Notes: generated from the sequence alone by a model not told the origin. Numbered from the stretch's first letter, positions 33,770 to 42,718 are shown. The stretch: 64,000 bases of DNA from Actinomycetota bacterium (GCA_020636905.1 JACJWX010000003.1:62001-126000); one strand, 5' to 3'. Translations and numbers: made by a program.

Positions 33770-34996
33770 CTAGCGGGCGGTGCCGAGCGCCATCGACGGC
33801 GACGTGTCAGCGGCGCGCGCGAGCGGCTGACGGCCCGGCACGGGGCGTCCCACCGACCGTGCGTCGTCGCCTGCGGGCGATCCCGCGGGCTGCGAGCGCT
33901 CACCGCTGAGGTCGGCGGCGACCACCGTCACCCACACCTGACCCGAGAGTTCGGGATCGATGCTCGCGCCGAAGATGATGTTCGCATCCGGATCGGCGGC
34001 CGCGGCGACGACGTCAGCGGCTTCGCTGACCTCGAGCAACGACAGGTCGGGCCCGCCGGTGATCCCGATGAGCACGCCCCGGGCACCGTCGATCGGCGTC
34101 TCGAGCAGCGGCGAGGAGATGGCCGCCTGAGCGGCTTCCGCCGCCCGGTTGCCGCCGCCCGCGTACCCGATGCCCAGGATTGCCGAGCCCGCGTCGCGCA
34201 CCACGGTGCGGACGTCGGCGAAGTCCAGGTTGATGAGCCCCGGAAGCGTGATCAGGTCGCAAATCCCCTGCACGCCCTGGCGCAGCAGATCGTCGGTGAC
34301 CCGGAACGCGTCGACCATCGACGTCCCGCGCTCCAGCACGTGCATGAGCCGGTCGTTTGGAATCACGATCACGGTGTCGGCCGTCTGGTGGAGCGCGGTC
34401 AGCCCCGTGTCCGCCGTCGCGACCCGGCGGGCACCCTCGAACTGGAACGGACGCGTCACCACGGCGACGGCGAGCGCGCCGAGTTCGCGTGCGATCTTCG
34501 CGATCACCGGCGCCCCGCCGGTGCCGGTGCCGCCACCCTCGCCGGCCGCGATGAACACCAGATCCGAGCCACGCAGCGCGCGACGGACCTCGTCCTCGCT
34601 CTCCTTGATGGACAGCGCACCCTTTTCGGGGTCGCCGCCGGTCCCGCGTCCGCGCGTGAGCGCCATCCCGACCGGGATCCGGACGTCGGCCTCACAGGCT
34701 TCGAGCGCCTGCTGGTCGGTGTTGATCGCGACGAATTCCACGCCGCGGAGGCCCGCCTGCACCATGCGGTTGATGGCGTTGCAGCCCGCGCCGCCGACGC
34801 CGACGACACGGATGACGGCGAGATAGTTGTTGGCATCGCTCGCACGGAAGGGCGGGTCGGGGCTGATGAGCTCCTCCGCCGGGATGAGCGGCGCCTCGAC
34901 GATCGACTCCGAATCGATGGCGGAAACTTCGGTGTTCCTGAAGAGTTCCGTCAGGGGACCCTCGCGCAGGCTCGCGCGGTCGGGGCGTGACGTCAT
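33770..34996 (-). CDS. ftsZ: FtsZ-family cell-division GTPase with N-terminal extension and no canonical C-tail
   Basis: Tubulin-like GTPase of 408 residues. The GTP-binding and catalytic motifs are intact: GVGGAGCNAINRM, the tubulin signature GEGGGTGTGGAPV, IPNDRLM and the T7 loop LINLDFADVR. It should polymerise. Unlike most FtsZ it has about 48 extra N-terminal residues, and its end (SPSMALGTAR) lacks the conserved peptide that binds FtsA, ZipA or SepF. It is not in a division/cell-wall cluster but between parA and ggt. It may be the sole FtsZ or a second paralogue; the window cannot tell. GTGA/ATGA coupling joins it to parA. Confidence 0.88.
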   Translation of the reverse strand: MTSRPDRASLREGPLTELFRNTEVSAIDSESIVEAPLIPAEELISPDPPFRASDANNYLAVIRVVGVGGAGCNAINRMVQAGLRGVEFVAINTDQQALEACEADVRIPVGMALTRGRGTGGDPEKGALSIKESEDEVRRALRGSDLVFIAAGEGGGTGTGGAPVIAKIARELGALAVAVVTRPFQFEGARRVATADTGLTALHQTADTVIVIPNDRLMHVLERGTSMVDAFRVTDDLLRQGVQGICDLITLPGLINLDFADVRTVVRDAGSAILGIGYAGGGNRAAEAAQAAISSPLLETPIDGARGVLIGITGGPDLSLLEVSEAADVVAAAADPDANIIFGASIDPELSGQVWVTVVAADLSGERSQPAGSPAGDDARSVGRPVPGRQPLARAADTSPSMALGTAR

Positions 34997-35784
34997 GCGC
35001 GCACCTCCTCACGCTCGGGGCGAAGCTCCCGAGCAATCACTTCCCGCGCGAGCTGGCGGTACCAGCGCGCGGCCTGTCCGCCCGGGTCGTAGGCGAGCAC
35101 GCTGCTCCCCCGGACCGGGGCTTCGGCAAACCTGATGGTCTTGCCGATTCTCACGTCGTAGACGACGTCTCCGAAGCTCTGTTCCAGCAGCTCGACGGCC
35201 TCACGCGCGTGCACGGTGCGGCCGTCGTACATCGTCGGGATGATCCCCACGATGCCGACGTCCGGATTGAGATTGTCGCGAACCTGTTCCAGTGTGGCCT
35301 GGAGCTGTGCGAGTCCTCGCAGCGACAGGTACTCACATTGGACCGGCACGATCACGCCGTCCGCGGCGACCATCGCGTTGATGGTCAGCAGCCCGAGTGA
35401 CGGCGGCGTGTCGAGCAGGATCACGTCGTAGGCGTGGCGGATAGGGGCGATCGCCCGCTGCAGCGCCCGCTCGCGCCCGATGCTGGCGCTCAGGGCGAGT
35501 TCGGCTCCCGCGAGTTCGATCCCCGCCGCGGCGACGTCGAGTTCACGCACGTGGAGCACCTCGGTGAGGGGCGTGCCGTGGACGAGCACGTCGAACATCG
35601 TGGTTTCGAGGCGCTCGACGTCGATGCCCTGGCTCATGGAGAGGTTGCTCTGCGGGTCCAGGTCGATCGCCAGGACCCGGTAGCCCTGCTGGCGCAGCGC
35701 CACGCCCAGATTGACGGTGGTGGTGGTCTTGGCCACCCCACCCTTCTGGTTGGCCAGTGCCAGGACGACGGCTTGTTGTGGCAT
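34993..35784 (-). CDS. parA: ParA/Soj-type ATPase
   Basis: Deviant Walker ATPase of 263 residues. P-loop KGGVAKTTTTVNLG with the signature Lys, switch I AIDLDPQSNLS, switch II LLDTPPSLGLLTINAM, and VPVQCEYLSLRG as in Soj/ParA. It likely positions DNA or protein cargo. No parB is adjacent and no MinD-type membrane-targeting tail is obvious, although the C-terminus is a charged helix. Its stop overlaps the ftsZ ATG, so positioning of this FtsZ is a reasonable guess. It could also be the chromosomal ParA away from its usual site. Confidence 0.85.
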   Translation of the reverse strand: MPQQAVVLALANQKGGVAKTTTTVNLGVALRQQGYRVLAIDLDPQSNLSMSQGIDVERLETTMFDVLVHGTPLTEVLHVRELDVAAAGIELAGAELALSASIGRERALQRAIAPIRHAYDVILLDTPPSLGLLTINAMVAADGVIVPVQCEYLSLRGLAQLQATLEQVRDNLNPDVGIVGIIPTMYDGRTVHAREAVELLEQSFGDVVYDVRIGKTIRFAEAPVRGSSVLAYDPGGQAARWYRQLAREVIARELRPEREEVRA

Positions 35785-35914
35785 GTTCGATCGCCTTCGA
35801 CGGACGTTTCGGTGTTCTGCCGTCGGAGCTTCGCCCCGGAGTGGAGAATTCCTCTCACCACCGGGGCCGTCGCGGACCTTCGAGCGATCTGGCCGACTCC
35901 GTGGAGCACCGGGC

Positions 35915-35931
35915 GGGAGCTGTGCGCTCCC
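35915..35931 (-). terminator. Candidate terminator of the two-component operon
   Basis: GGGAGC-TGTGC-GCTCCC is a perfect 6-bp stem with a 5-nt loop starting 16 nt after the response-regulator stop on the minus strand, flanked by further complementary CCGGG/CCCGG. No U-tract. It also separates the operon from parA. Confidence 0.45.
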
Positions 35932-35946
35932 GAACCGGGCCCGCGA

Positions 35947-36618
35947 TCAGGCGGGCGGCAGCTCCAGCCGGCGCTGTCCGGCCCAGGCCGCAGCCTGCGA
36001 GCGGCGCTGGAAGCCGAGCTTGCGAAGGAGCTGGCTCACGTGGTTGCGCACGGTCTTCTCGGAGAGGTGCAGCACCTCGCCGATCGCCCGGTTGGTGTAA
36101 CCCTCGGCGATCAGGGCGAGCATCCGCCGCTCGCGATCGGTGAGTCCCGCGAGTTCAGCCTCGGCCTGCTTGGCGGAGAGTTCACGGAACTGCGACAGCA
36201 GGGTGCCGGCGGCGCGGGGATCGAGTGTGCTCTCCCCTTCGGCGGCATCCCGGATGGCCTGGGTGAGGCGGTCCGAATCGGCCTGCTTGAGGAGGTACCC
36301 GGAGGCCCCGGCCATGACCGCGCCGACGATGGCCTCCTCGTCCTGGTACGAGGTGAGCATCACCACGCGGACCTCGGGGTTGTCGGCCTTGATGCGGCGG
36401 CACGCCTCGACGCCGGAACCGTCCGGGAGCCGGACGTCCATCAGGACCACGTCGGGCCGGACCTGCGCGACCTGGCTGACAGCGTCGGCGACGTTGCCGG
36501 CCTCTCCGACCACCCGAAAGCCGCTGGTGTTCGAGAGCAGGGTCTTCAACCCGATTCGGACCACGGCGTGATCGTCGACGACCAGCACGCGGATCGACTC
36601 GTTCTTGGCGGAACTCAT
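35947..36618 (-). CDS. NarL/FixJ-family response regulator
   Basis: DNA-binding response regulator of 223 residues. Receiver: acid pocket VVDDH, phosphoacceptor Asp in LMDVRLPDGSG, TS in MLTSYQDE and Lys in YLLKQ. C-terminal LuxR-type HTH: LTDRERRMLALIAEGYTNRAIG and LSEKTVRNHVSQLLRKLG. This resembles the DevR/DosR group of actinobacteria. ATG 36618 overlaps the kinase stop (ATGA), so the kinase is its cognate partner. Targets are unknown. Confidence 0.92.
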   Translation of the reverse strand: MSSAKNESIRVLVVDDHAVVRIGLKTLLSNTSGFRVVGEAGNVADAVSQVAQVRPDVVLMDVRLPDGSGVEACRRIKADNPEVRVVMLTSYQDEEAIVGAVMAGASGYLLKQADSDRLTQAIRDAAEGESTLDPRAAGTLLSQFRELSAKQAEAELAGLTDRERRMLALIAEGYTNRAIGEVLHLSEKTVRNHVSQLLRKLGFQRRSQAAAWAGQRRLELPPA

Positions 36619-38060
36619 GGGGATACCACCTCGGGAATTGGTTGGGAATCGGGAGTCGGTTCGGGAACATCCGAGTCGAGCGGGACGGAGACGACCAGCC
36701 GGGTGCCGTGGGCGCCACCGTCGATGGTGAGCCGGCCTCCGAGCCGTCTGGCCCGCTCGCCCATGTTCCGGAGGCCCTGCCCGCCACCGGCCGGGTCGCG
36801 TCCGTCCAGCCCGCTGCCGTCATCGCGCACGACGAGCTCGAGTTCGTCGGCGGCGAACGCCAGCGAGACGTCGATGCTTCCAGAGTTGGCGTGCCGAAGC
36901 GCGTTGGACAGGGCTTCTCGGAGGATCTGCTCCAGATGGCGGCTGGCGCCGTCCGGAATCGGCCCGGCGGCGTTGATGCCCCCGGCCGTGAATCTGATCG
37001 GGATCCCGGTCTCGATCTGCATCTCCCCCGCCAGCGCGTTCAGCAGGTCGGCGATGCACGAGGGGGTGTCGGGGGTCCGCGACAGGTCGACGATGTAGCG
37101 CCGGATGTCGTCGGTGACGGTGTTCAGCTCGGTGACCACCTCGCGGACCTCACCGCGGATCTGTTGATCGCCGAGTCGCAGTGAGATGGCCTCCAGGTGG
37201 AGGGCCGCCGCATAGATCGACTGGATCGTGCCGTCGTGGAGGTCGCGGCGGAAGCGGGATCGTTCCTCGGCGACGGCGCGCGACCGTTCGAGGGCGTCGA
37301 GTCGCTGCTTGGCTTCGACCTCGAAGATCTCCAGGAGCTTGACCGCCACCACGAGGAGCGCGAGCCCGACGAGGCCCCGCAGTGCCGAGATCGGTACCGC
37401 CGTCGCGGTGAAGAAGCTGGTGTCCTGGAACGCGTTCGGCACCCAGGGCGCCGGGTCGAGGATCAGGCCCGCCACGAACCCGTAGACGATGAGCACGGCG
37501 GCCGCCGCCGCGGCGAACGGATTGATCCCGGTCATCCCGGCGGCCGCCAGCTCGGCGCGCTGCCGCCAGACCCCGGCCGCCGACAGCGCGATGGCCGGAA
37601 GCAGGATGAGCAGCCGGCCGGCGGCGTCGACCGAGTTCTCCCACTCGTCGATGTTCCAGTCCAGGGCCCCGGCGAGCGATGCGTTGCCCAGCAGGATGCC
37701 CACGCCCACCAGGCCGACGACGCCCACGAGGACCGTGCGCCGGCGACGCTGGCGCACGAGCAGCCGAAGCCCGAACCGCAGCAGGAGCAGAAACGCCACG
37801 ATCTGCAGTCCCGCCCGGACCACCTGGAGTACGTCGATGATCCCGGAGTCGAGGTAGGTCCGCTGGATTGGGATGAACGCGCGGCCCCAGACCGCGAACG
37901 CCTCGACGCAGGCGTACGCGGCCAGCCAGATCAGCGCGTTCGGAAGCACGAGCCTGCTCGCGCGACGCCGCTGCAGCCAGATGGCGAATCCGAGCGAGAA
38001 GAAGACCAACCCGTGGGCGAACAGGATGATCGTCGAGTTTTGTTGGAAGAACTCCCGCAT
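36615..38060 (-). CDS. Membrane sensor histidine kinase (HisKA_3 type)
   Basis: Protein of 481 residues. The N-terminal half carries about six to seven membrane segments with no large extracytoplasmic domain, so it may sense a membrane or small lipophilic signal. A coiled-coil linker (about 245-270) leads to the H-box RFRRDLHDGTIQSIY with the phosphorylated His, then LREALSNALRHAN (N-box), RDDGSGLDG and QGLRNMGERARRLGG. This is the NarX/DesK-like class that pairs with NarL-type regulators, as here. Confidence 0.92.
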   Translation of the reverse strand: MREFFQQNSTIILFAHGLVFFSLGFAIWLQRRRASRLVLPNALIWLAAYACVEAFAVWGRAFIPIQRTYLDSGIIDVLQVVRAGLQIVAFLLLLRFGLRLLVRQRRRRTVLVGVVGLVGVGILLGNASLAGALDWNIDEWENSVDAAGRLLILLPAIALSAAGVWRQRAELAAAGMTGINPFAAAAAAVLIVYGFVAGLILDPAPWVPNAFQDTSFFTATAVPISALRGLVGLALLVVAVKLLEIFEVEAKQRLDALERSRAVAEERSRFRRDLHDGTIQSIYAAALHLEAISLRLGDQQIRGEVREVVTELNTVTDDIRRYIVDLSRTPDTPSCIADLLNALAGEMQIETGIPIRFTAGGINAAGPIPDGASRHLEQILREALSNALRHANSGSIDVSLAFAADELELVVRDDGSGLDGRDPAGGGQGLRNMGERARRLGGRLTIDGGAHGTRLVVSVPLDSDVPEPTPDSQPIPEVVSP

Positions 38061-38166
38061 GACCGGCGGCGTGCCTCACCCGTCTTGAACATGCGTCGGG
38101 CGAGGGGACCACGCCCAGGAGCCGCAATGTCAGGTTGTCCCGGTTTTCCCGGTGAACAGTACCCGA

Positions 38167-38433
38167 CTAGGCGTGTGTCGCCCCGCCCAACGTTTCCTCG
38201 AGCTCACGGCGCATGTCGTTGAGGACGTCATCGCTGACCGCCTCGATCACCGCGGGTTCCTCGAGGATCGCGCGTCGATCCATGTGCGTGAGCCGATTCG
38301 TGAGGTACGGGTCCTCCAGAATCTCTGAGAGCGGTCGGTCCGCCGAGATCTGCCGGAGCACGTAGTCGACCATGCGCTTGTGCGCCGCTGACTCGCTATT
38401 GACCAGTTTTGCGATCTCGTCTTGAAGTCCCAT
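38167..38433 (-). CDS. Small uncharacterised helical protein upstream-linked to htpX
   Basis: Protein of 88 residues, largely alpha-helical and acidic, no Cys, no membrane segment (LQDEIAKLVNSESAAHKRMVDYVLRQ, then VIEAVSDDVLNDMRRELEETLGG). No family recognised. ATG 38433 is chosen because TTGGGGGACACC supplies a Shine-Dalgarno; a TTG 12 nt earlier would use the same region. It is 24 bp downstream of htpX on the same strand, so the two may be cotranscribed. Confidence 0.5.
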   Translation of the reverse strand: MGLQDEIAKLVNSESAAHKRMVDYVLRQISADRPLSEILEDPYLTNRLTHMDRRAILEEPAVIEAVSDDVLNDMRRELEETLGGATHA

Positions 38434-38457
38434 GGTGTCCCCCAATTCGGGTTGTGC

Positions 38458-39342
38458 TTAGCTGATCGTACGACTTACGGACATGGCGCGGAGACGGCGG
38501 ACGCGCTCCTCCATCGGGGGATGGGTGGAGAACAGGCCCGACATCTTGCGGCCGAAACCGGAGAGCGGATTGACGATGTAGAGCGGCGCCGCCGCCTGGT
38601 TCACGTTCATCGGGATTGCGTGAGCCCCCTGGTGGAGCCGTACCAGCGCATCCGCAAGGGGCATCGGGTCACCCAGGAACCGGGCGCCGGTCGCGTCGGC
38701 GATGTACTCGCGCTGACGCGAGATCGCCATCTGGACGACCATCGCGGCGATGGGCGCCAGGATGATCGCGGCGATCGAGCCGATGAGCCCGAGCGGGTTG
38801 CCGTCGTCGTCGCCACCACCGAAGAGCAGCGAGAACTGCAGGAAGTTGACGATGGCCGAGATGGCACCGGCGATCATCGCCGCAACGCTCGCGATGAGGA
38901 TGTCGCGGTTCTTGACGTGCGCGAGTTCGTGGGCGATGACCCCTTCGACCTCGCGCGGGGTGAGCTGCTGCATGAGCCCCTGGGTGACCGCGACGGCCGC
39001 ATGCTTCGGATTGCGCCCCGTGGCGAATGCGTTCGGCTGCTCGGCCGGGGTCATGTAGACCTTCGGCTTCGGGATGCCGGCCCGAGCCGAGAGCGTGGCG
39101 ACCATGTGATGGAGCTCGGGCGCCTGCTGCTCGGAGACCTCCTGGGCGCGGCTCATCTTGAGGGCCATCGGGCCGCTGAACCAGTAGGCGAAGAAGTTGA
39201 ACCCGATGGCGATGATCGCGAAGAACATCAGGCCTGTGCCGCCACCCACGAGCTGCCCGATCACCAGCAGCAGGGCGGTGAGCGCACCCATGAGGGCGAA
39301 GGTCTTGAAGGTGTTCCCGGCGGTCCGGGCGGTGGGGTTCAT
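38458..39342 (-). CDS. htpX: Membrane zinc metalloprotease HtpX
   Basis: M48-family protease in membrane protein quality control, 294 residues. Two membrane segments near the N-terminus (about 13-50), the zinc site AHELAHVKNRD (HExxH) at about 140, a hydrophobic pair of segments, and the third zinc ligand Glu in REYIADATGA. ATG 39342 is set by AGGAGGATCG upstream; the in-frame extension beyond it lacks family similarity. The divergent lipoprotein gene starts 137 bp away. Confidence 0.93.
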   Translation of the reverse strand: MNPTARTAGNTFKTFALMGALTALLLVIGQLVGGGTGLMFFAIIAIGFNFFAYWFSGPMALKMSRAQEVSEQQAPELHHMVATLSARAGIPKPKVYMTPAEQPNAFATGRNPKHAAVAVTQGLMQQLTPREVEGVIAHELAHVKNRDILIASVAAMIAGAISAIVNFLQFSLLFGGGDDDGNPLGLIGSIAAIILAPIAAMVVQMAISRQREYIADATGARFLGDPMPLADALVRLHQGAHAIPMNVNQAAAPLYIVNPLSGFGRKMSGLFSTHPPMEERVRRLRAMSVSRTIS

Positions 39343-39466
39343 CGATCCTCCTGAACTGGCATGTGATGCCGCATCGAGCCGTTGCTGATGCGCCTTTCGA
39401 GTATAGAAGCCATCAGGATCATGGATTCGGAACACTCCGGATTGAGCTTCAGTAAAGCCGCGTCGC

Positions 39467-39472
39467 TACCCT
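39467..39472 (+). promoter_or_regulatory. Putative -10 box (TACCCT), leaderless start of lipoprotein gene
   Basis: TACCCT ends 6 nt before the ATG at 39479; a TTGAGC 19 nt further up could be a -35. No Shine-Dalgarno lies between. Confidence 0.35.
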
Positions 39473-39478
39473 GCGTCC

Positions 39479-40054
39479 ATGACCATTCGTATGGTGGCGC
39501 CCCTCCTCGTGACGATGGTGCTGGTGATCGCGGGATGCGGGCCGGAGGGCCCCCGTGACCAGGGCGGCGCCAAGGCCGACCCGGTCGAGCTGCTGCACGT
39601 CCTCCCCACGCCCCGCGAGCTGATCGACGCACGGCCCGAACGGAAGGTGAAGACCGACGAGGTTGTCGAGACCGCGCTGGGCTCCGCCGACCCGGATGCC
39701 GCCCAGCAGCTCACCAACGCCGGGGTCGAGGACGTCGCGATGCGCAACTGGACGGGGAAGCGCGGCGGAACGATGGCCGCGATCGTCGCCGTCTGGCCCA
39801 CGCGGGGGGTTGCGTCGAACTTCGCGCTGCAGGTGGCCCAGCATCACCTCGACCAGGGGCTCTCGGCGTGGACGCCGAGCCAGATCCCGGGCAGCCAGGG
39901 CGCCAGGGAACGGGCCGACGGCGGGACGCGGGTCCTGACCCGCACGGTGGGACCGAACGCCATCATCATCACCGCCGACGGCCCGATTCCCGACGCGACC
40001 GTGACGACCGCGATGAAGCGTCTGGTCGTCGTCCAGGAGGCACGGAACGAGTGA
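39479..40054 (+). CDS. Putative lipoprotein
   Basis: Protein of 191 residues with a signal and lipobox (VAPLLVTMVLVIAGCG; Cys about 20), so it should be exported and lipidated. The mature part has about 170 residues with an alpha/beta pattern (GTMAAIVAVWPTRGVASNFALQV, NAIIITADGPIPDATVTTAMKRL). No family recognised. It directly precedes hflX, whose possible GTG start touches its stop, but functional linkage is unclear. Confidence 0.7.
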   Translation: MTIRMVAPLLVTMVLVIAGCGPEGPRDQGGAKADPVELLHVLPTPRELIDARPERKVKTDEVVETALGSADPDAAQQLTNAGVEDVAMRNWTGKRGGTMAAIVAVWPTRGVASNFALQVAQHHLDQGLSAWTPSQIPGSQGARERADGGTRVLTRTVGPNAIIITADGPIPDATVTTAMKRLVVVQEARNE

Positions 40055-41473
40055 GTGGTGTTTCCGCCCGCCGGAACGGGCACAATAGGTGGAGTGGGGA
40101 AAGACCGCTTCGTCGAACATGGCAAGGATCGTGACCTCCAGCGCACGTACCGCGGACGTGCGCAGCGAGACGAACACGACGATCCGCCGCTGCGCCAGGG
40201 TCCCGAGCGCGCGGTCCTGATCCAGTCGGTCCCGAGGGCGGACGAGGACTCGGCGGACTCCCTGTCCGAGATGGCGGAGCTGCTCCGCACGGCCGGCGCC
40301 CTCGTGCAGCACCGCGTCGTCCAGCAGCGCCCGACACCCGACCAGCGGTCCTACCTGGGCCGGGGCAAGCTCGAGGAGGTCATCGAGCTGGTCAAGGAGG
40401 AGCGCCCCGACGTGGTCGCCGTCGACGGCGAGCTCTCGCCGCGGCAGCAGCGCACCCTCGAAGACCGCCTCGGCGTCCGGGTGGTCGACCGGACGGCCGT
40501 GATCCTCGACATTTTCGCGCTTCATGCGACAACAGCTGAGGGTAAACTTCAGGTTGAGCTTGCACAGCTGGAGTACTCGTACTCCCGCCAGGAGGGCCTG
40601 TGGCAGCACCTGGAACGCCTCGGCGGTGGAGTCGGCACCCGCGGACCCGGCGAAACGCAGCTCGAATCCGACCGGCGGCTGCTCAGGAACCGGATGGGCG
40701 TGCTGCGGAGACGCCTCCGCGACCTGGACACCTCGCGAACGGTGATGCGCGATCGGCGGCTGGCCTCGGGGATCCCGCGTGTGGCCCTCGCGGGCTACAC
40801 CAACGCCGGCAAGTCGAGCCTCATGAACGCGCTCTCGGGCGCGGGAGTCGACGTCAACGACGCACTTTTCGAGACGCTCGACCCGACCACCAGGACCATC
40901 GCCCACGGCGAATACACCATCCTGCTGTCGGACACCGTCGGGTTCATCCGCTCGCTCCCCCACCAGCTCGTCGAGGCCTTCCAGAGCACCCTCGACGAGG
41001 TGCGCGAGGCGGACCTGGTCCTCTGTGTCGCCGACGCCTCACAGCCGGAACATCGTCGCGACGCGCAGGCGATCGCGGTCGACGAGGTCCTCGACGAGAT
41101 CGGCGCGGGGTCGATTCCACGCATCCAGGTCATGAACAAGGTGGATCTCCTGACGGAGTCCGAGATCGCGGCGCTCCGGGGCCGAGCCGCGTCGGCGATG
41201 CTCACCTCGTCGATCACCGGGCAGGGTCTCGAGGAGCTCCGCGACCGGCTCGCCGACCTGGCGCGCGCGCGACACACGCCGATCGACGTCGTCATCCCGT
41301 GGGCCGCGGGCGATCTGGTGTCGGAGATCTATCGTGACGGCCGCGAGGTGCACGAGGAGTCGACCGACGTCGGCCTGCGCATGACGGCCTACCTCCCCGT
41401 GCCTGCCGCACGCCGCCTGGAGACGGCGCTCAGCACCCGCCTGGGACTGCGCACGGACGGGTCGGCCGCATGA
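40055..41473 (+). CDS. hflX: GTPase HflX
   Basis: Ribosome-associated GTPase that splits stalled or heat-damaged 70S ribosomes. Seen: the N-terminal HflX domain (RPTPDQRSYLGRGKLEE, VAVDGELSPRQQRTLED, VDRTAVILDIFALHA), the Gly-rich linker GGGVGTRGPGETQLE, and the G domain with GYTNAGKSS, LSDTVGFI and MNKVD. The open frame from GTG 40055 gives 472 residues; GTG 40094 (VGKDRF) is equally possible, with CACAAT 7 nt upstream as for a leaderless mRNA. The stop overlaps the next ATG (ATGA). Confidence 0.93.
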   Translation: MVFPPAGTGTIGGVGKDRFVEHGKDRDLQRTYRGRAQRDEHDDPPLRQGPERAVLIQSVPRADEDSADSLSEMAELLRTAGALVQHRVVQQRPTPDQRSYLGRGKLEEVIELVKEERPDVVAVDGELSPRQQRTLEDRLGVRVVDRTAVILDIFALHATTAEGKLQVELAQLEYSYSRQEGLWQHLERLGGGVGTRGPGETQLESDRRLLRNRMGVLRRRLRDLDTSRTVMRDRRLASGIPRVALAGYTNAGKSSLMNALSGAGVDVNDALFETLDPTTRTIAHGEYTILLSDTVGFIRSLPHQLVEAFQSTLDEVREADLVLCVADASQPEHRRDAQAIAVDEVLDEIGAGSIPRIQVMNKVDLLTESEIAALRGRAASAMLTSSITGQGLEELRDRLADLARARHTPIDVVIPWAAGDLVSEIYRDGREVHEESTDVGLRMTAYLPVPAARRLETALSTRLGLRTDGSAA

Positions 41474-41745
41474 GCCCCGGCACCGGCGCGCCGGAGGGCA
41501 TGCGCAACATCGGGCCGACGACCGCGAAGTGGCTCACCGAGGTCGGCATCGACAGTCCGGAGCGGCTGCGCCGCGTCGGCGCGGCCGAGGCCTACCGCAT
41601 GATCAAGGCATGGAGGCCCTGGGACGTCACGCTCATCCTGCTGTGGGCACTCGAAGGGGCGATCAACGACATCGACTGGATCGACGTGTCGCCCGAGCGC
41701 CGGCTGGAGCTCCGCCGCGAGGTCGACGAGGTCGAGCCGGACTGA
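41470..41745 (+). CDS. Stand-alone TfoX C-terminal-domain protein
   Basis: Protein of 91 residues matching the TfoX_C domain: MRNIGPTTAKWLTEVGID, AAEAYRMIKA and LILLWALEGAINDIDW. The helix-hairpin-helix character suggests binding to nucleic acid or a protein. In gammaproteobacteria this domain is part of competence regulator TfoX; as a lone domain its role is unknown. ATGA overlap with hflX indicates cotranslation, hinting at a shared ribosome or stress context. Confidence 0.82.
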   Translation: MSPGTGAPEGMRNIGPTTAKWLTEVGIDSPERLRRVGAAEAYRMIKAWRPWDVTLILLWALEGAINDIDWIDVSPERRLELRREVDEVEPD

Positions 41746-41837
41746 ACGGGTCGGCTGCCCCTGGAACGCCGGGAGCGCGCCGCTGTAGGTTCCCCGGGGG
41801 GGACACCCCGACAACCCCTCGCGAAAGGGACCCAGAC

Positions 41838-42686
41838 ATGCGCAGATGGCACCTCGCTCTGCTGGCCGCGCTGGCGGCACTCGTACTCGCGTTCGCCGGC
41901 TGCGGCGACGACAGCGGTGGGGCTGAGACGGCCTCCGCCGCCGGAGCCGACCTCGGGCTCCAGACCCCCGGCAAGCTCGTCGTGGGGAGCGACATCCCCT
42001 ACGCCCCGTTCGAGTTCACCGACCCCGGTTCCGACGAGGCCAAGGGCTTCGACGTCGACCTGGTGAAGGCCATCGCCGCAACGTTCGGGGTCACCGACGT
42101 CACCTTCAAGAAGGAGCGCTTCGACACGATCTTCACGTCGACCGCGCAGAAGCGCTTCGACATGGCCGCGTCGTCGATCACGATCACCGACGAGCGCAAG
42201 AAGACGGTGCTCTTCAGCGACCCGTACTTCGAGGCGAACCAGTCGATCATGGTGCGCACCGATGACATGCAGGGCCTCGACAGCCTGACCGGCCAGACGA
42301 TCACTCCCGAAGCGGCCTCGACGGCGCTCGAGGGCAAGACGCTCGCCGTGCAGCGCGGCACCACCGGTGCCGACCTCGCGTCGAAGGTCCCCGGCGCGAC
42401 GGTCAAGCAGTTCCAGATCATCGATGACGCGTTCAACGCGCTCGCCGCCCGCAAGGCCGACGCGGTGGTCAACGACTACGCCATCTCGGCGTTCGCGACC
42501 ACCAAGAAGCCCGCGCTGACGATGATCGCCAAGATCAGCCCGTCGGAGAGCTACGGCTTCGCGTTCGCGCAGGACAACACCAAGCTGCAGGAGGCGTTCA
42601 ACGCCGGGTTGCAGAAGGTGAAGGACGACGGCACGTACGCGAAGATCTACGAGACGTGGTTCAACGAGGCGCCGCCGACGTCCTGA
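41838..42686 (+). CDS. Amino-acid ABC transporter substrate-binding lipoprotein
   Basis: Family-3 solute-binding protein of 282 residues. A signal with lipobox (ALAALVLAFAGCG) is followed by the family start KLVVGSDIPYAPFEFTD, KGFDVDLVKAIAA, and SITITDERKKTVLFSDPYF. Polar amino acids are the usual ligands; the exact one is not readable. ATG 41838 has GAAAGGGA upstream. First gene of a three-gene importer with its permease and ATPase directly behind. Confidence 0.93.
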   Translation: MRRWHLALLAALAALVLAFAGCGDDSGGAETASAAGADLGLQTPGKLVVGSDIPYAPFEFTDPGSDEAKGFDVDLVKAIAATFGVTDVTFKKERFDTIFTSTAQKRFDMAASSITITDERKKTVLFSDPYFEANQSIMVRTDDMQGLDSLTGQTITPEAASTALEGKTLAVQRGTTGADLASKVPGATVKQFQIIDDAFNALAARKADAVVNDYAISAFATTKKPALTMIAKISPSESYGFAFAQDNTKLQEAFNAGLQKVKDDGTYAKIYETWFNEAPPTS

Positions 42687-42718
42687 GCGACTGACCATCT
42701 GAGGAAAGGGGCGACGGC

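Noticed and set aside
34993..35784. FlhG (flagellar number regulator) instead of ParA
   Set aside because: The gene is over 12 kb from flhF, coupled to ftsZ, and its motifs are Soj/ParA-like without FlhG features such as a DQAxxLR start.
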